A stretch of DNA of 64,000 bases, from positions 1 through 64,000 of the forward strand of contig NGBS01000896.1 in NCBI GenBank assembly GCA_002245135.1, in the 5' to 3' direction. Origin of the DNA: Proteromonas lacertae. Taxonomy: Eukaryota > Sar > Bigyra > Opalinata > Proteromonadidae. Below are positions 62,389-64,000 of the stretch, in pieces; positions within the stretch are counted from its first letter, which is position 1; each line of letters starts with the position of its first letter. The notes below the pieces were generated by a model. The model saw only the letters and a list, made by a program, of their open reading frames with translations, ran no database searches and was not told where the DNA came from. The position numbers were made by a program, and so were the translations under genes.

Positions 62389-64000
62389 ATGATAATTCTC
62401 ATTTTATTTTTGTTTTTAGATTTTATATGTTGTTTAGATTGTTCAGTAGATAAGAGTATATTACCACTAATTACCTTAAATGAACGAGTGTTTCAGTATA
62501 ATATCGTCAATAAAGATGTCAATAAGGCTTACGCTTATGTTAAAGAAAATAGATATTTTACCTATGATGTAAAGAAATTAACATTGGTTCAAAATAAACC
62601 CTCATCCTTTAGAATCACTGTTAAAAACAATAGCCTAATATTAGATGGTGAAAGAATATCTATAATATGTTACAATTCAGAAAATTCAGATGATAGTGTA
62701 ACTTTATACATAATAGTCACAAGTAATGTTCATCTTTGTGGAAAAGATGATATAGAGGTAGTAGAAGGAATATGTAATGATGATTCATACATGATGATTT
62801 CATATAAATATAAAAAGGATTCAACTTGTATTCAATCAGTATTACCTGAAAATGAGACTGTCTCATGTTATAATGAAGAAAATAAGAAAACTCCATCAGT
62901 ACTAATGCATGTACTAATGACAGGCGATGGATTTTTATTCTGTTTTCTATTATACAAAATGTTTCAGAATTACGAAATATATCAACAATATATGCCTTGT
63001 TATTACATTGTTTTATATGTAATTGGAGTAATAATGATTACATTATATGAAGCGTTATTATCATTAACCAATGGAAGTAATTCAAGTTGTGATACTGTTA
63101 TATATATCGGTGCATTTGGCTCGACTCTTCAAACATGTTCAGCATTTACATTAGCTCAATATATGTATTATAAAGAGACAAGACAATTAATAGTAAAGAA
63201 TAGCTTAATATTTTTCTTTATTCGTTTATTATTGTCATTTATTTCTCAAATTATGTATATATTTATTAGTTTATATTTTATAATGTTCATAGTGTTATGT
63301 CTATATCAAACAAGTATTACTTTCAATTTGGTAGAGAAGTTGATTTAATAAGTGGTTTAAAATATAAAATTCCATTTTGTGATAATCATCCTGTTGTATT
63401 GATATATGCAGTTCCTGTATATATATATATATATTTATTTATATTTACATTAGATTGTTATAACATTATTAACATTAGTTTATATTATGAAATATGAGAA
63501 TAGAGTCAGACCAGGTTCATTGATAGTATATACATTTCATATTTGGAGAACTGGTTTATGTATATTAACTCTAACCTTTTATCTATCAGAAATATCAATA
63601 TCAAGTAGTTTATATAAAGGAAATGAAAGAATGTATTTTGCTTTAACATTCAATCTTCTTCATATTATGTCTTTATTTGTATTTTTACCACTTGGAACTA
63701 TACAGAAAAGAGAAAATCTAAGGCCACAGATAGCTACGAATATACTACAAGATGATATATATAGAGAATATTTCCGATCCTTTCTAATAGGAGAGAAATT
63801 AGATTATTTATTAGATTTCTGGGAAGATTGTCATTTATATAAGAAATTCACAACCAATCATTTTAAACGAGTTCATTTAATGTTAAAGAAAATCGTTGAT
63901 ACATATATATCATCCAACGCATATAGGCCAATATTAATACCCGATGAAGTAAAAAGAGAGATATTGAAATATAATGAAAATCCAAATGATGGTAATGGTA
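62389..64000 (+). CDS. Seven-transmembrane receptor with RGS domain (3' end outside window)
   Basis: The signal peptide is MIILILFLFLDFICC. A secreted-side domain with paired cysteines follows (CLDCSVDKS to CNDDSYM and SVLPENETVSCY, with an N-glycosylation sequon). From about residue 185 come seven hydrophobic segments (VLMTGDGFLFCFLLYKMF, CYYIVLYVIGVIMITLYEAL, and on to TLTFYLSEISI). The cytosolic end (from about 63750) reads EYFRSFLIGEKLDYLLDFWE, YKKFTTNHFKRVHLMLKKI, an RGS box that would speed GTP hydrolysis on a G-alpha. An intron of about 36 nt at 63419-63455 joins AVP to IVITLLTLV. The frame changes near 63280-63320, by either a 23-nt intron or a base error. Truncated by the window edge. 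Confidence 0.75.

Noticed and set aside
13034-64000. Altered genetic code (TAA/TAG read as Gln)
   Set aside because: Genes end at all three stops with sensible C-termini, and in-frame TAA/TAG are not found inside conserved cores such as RPB1.

Overview
The window is nuclear DNA of an AT-rich, flagellated unicellular eukaryote. The supporting evidence is RNA polymerase II RPB1 with a heptad tail, the proteasome adaptor ECM29, APC11, RRP36, a VIP1-type inositol pyrophosphate kinase and the ciliary GTPase IFT27. A lone 5S rRNA gene lies at the left end. The standard genetic code fits: TAA, TAG and TGA all end genes. Almost every gene is cut by tiny introns of roughly 25-60 nt that begin GTATA and end TAG, so most genes look like strings of short open frames until the introns are removed. 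I cannot name the species. Asn/Gln runs and expanded BTB, LRR, pseudokinase and SPRY-like families recall several free-living or anaerobic protists.

Layout. 281-395: 5S rRNA. 647-12480 (-): one secreted repeat protein of about 3,640 residues, whose middle is a tandem array of nearly identical 719-bp two-exon units. 13034-23406: a charged nuclear-type protein, a pseudokinase-LRR protein, VIP1, and BTB protein copy 1. 23407-24857: gene-poor, with a decayed Tc1/mariner-like transposase. 24858-30577: ECM29. 30666-39533: a small protein with CTD-like motifs, a second pseudokinase-LRR protein, an F-BAR-like protein, a nucleoredoxin, a SPRY-like protein and IFT27. 39629-45356: RPB1. 45912-48021: BTB protein copy 2. 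48238-55162: APC11, a polytopic lipid-enzyme-like protein, a USP deubiquitinase, a helical-repeat protein, a GST and RRP36. 55409-56726: a pseudokinase with a SPRY-like tail. 56902-62217: a 1,771-residue intronless protein of unknown function. 62389 to the window end: a 7TM-RGS receptor, cut off at the edge.

Functionally the window mixes housekeeping genes (transcription, ribosome assembly, ubiquitin/proteasome, inositol pyrophosphates, redox, flagellum) with lineage-specific sensing and surface genes. A SPRY-like domain recurs alone, after BTB, and after a pseudokinase. Three pseudokinases are present, two of them joined to leucine-rich repeats.

A caution: at least nine genes contain single-base frame breaks, usually one extra base in a short homopolymer, inside otherwise conserved frames. 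Consensus error is the simplest reading, but pseudogenes or recoding are not excluded. All joins given here are inferred by eye from splice signals, phase and family conservation.
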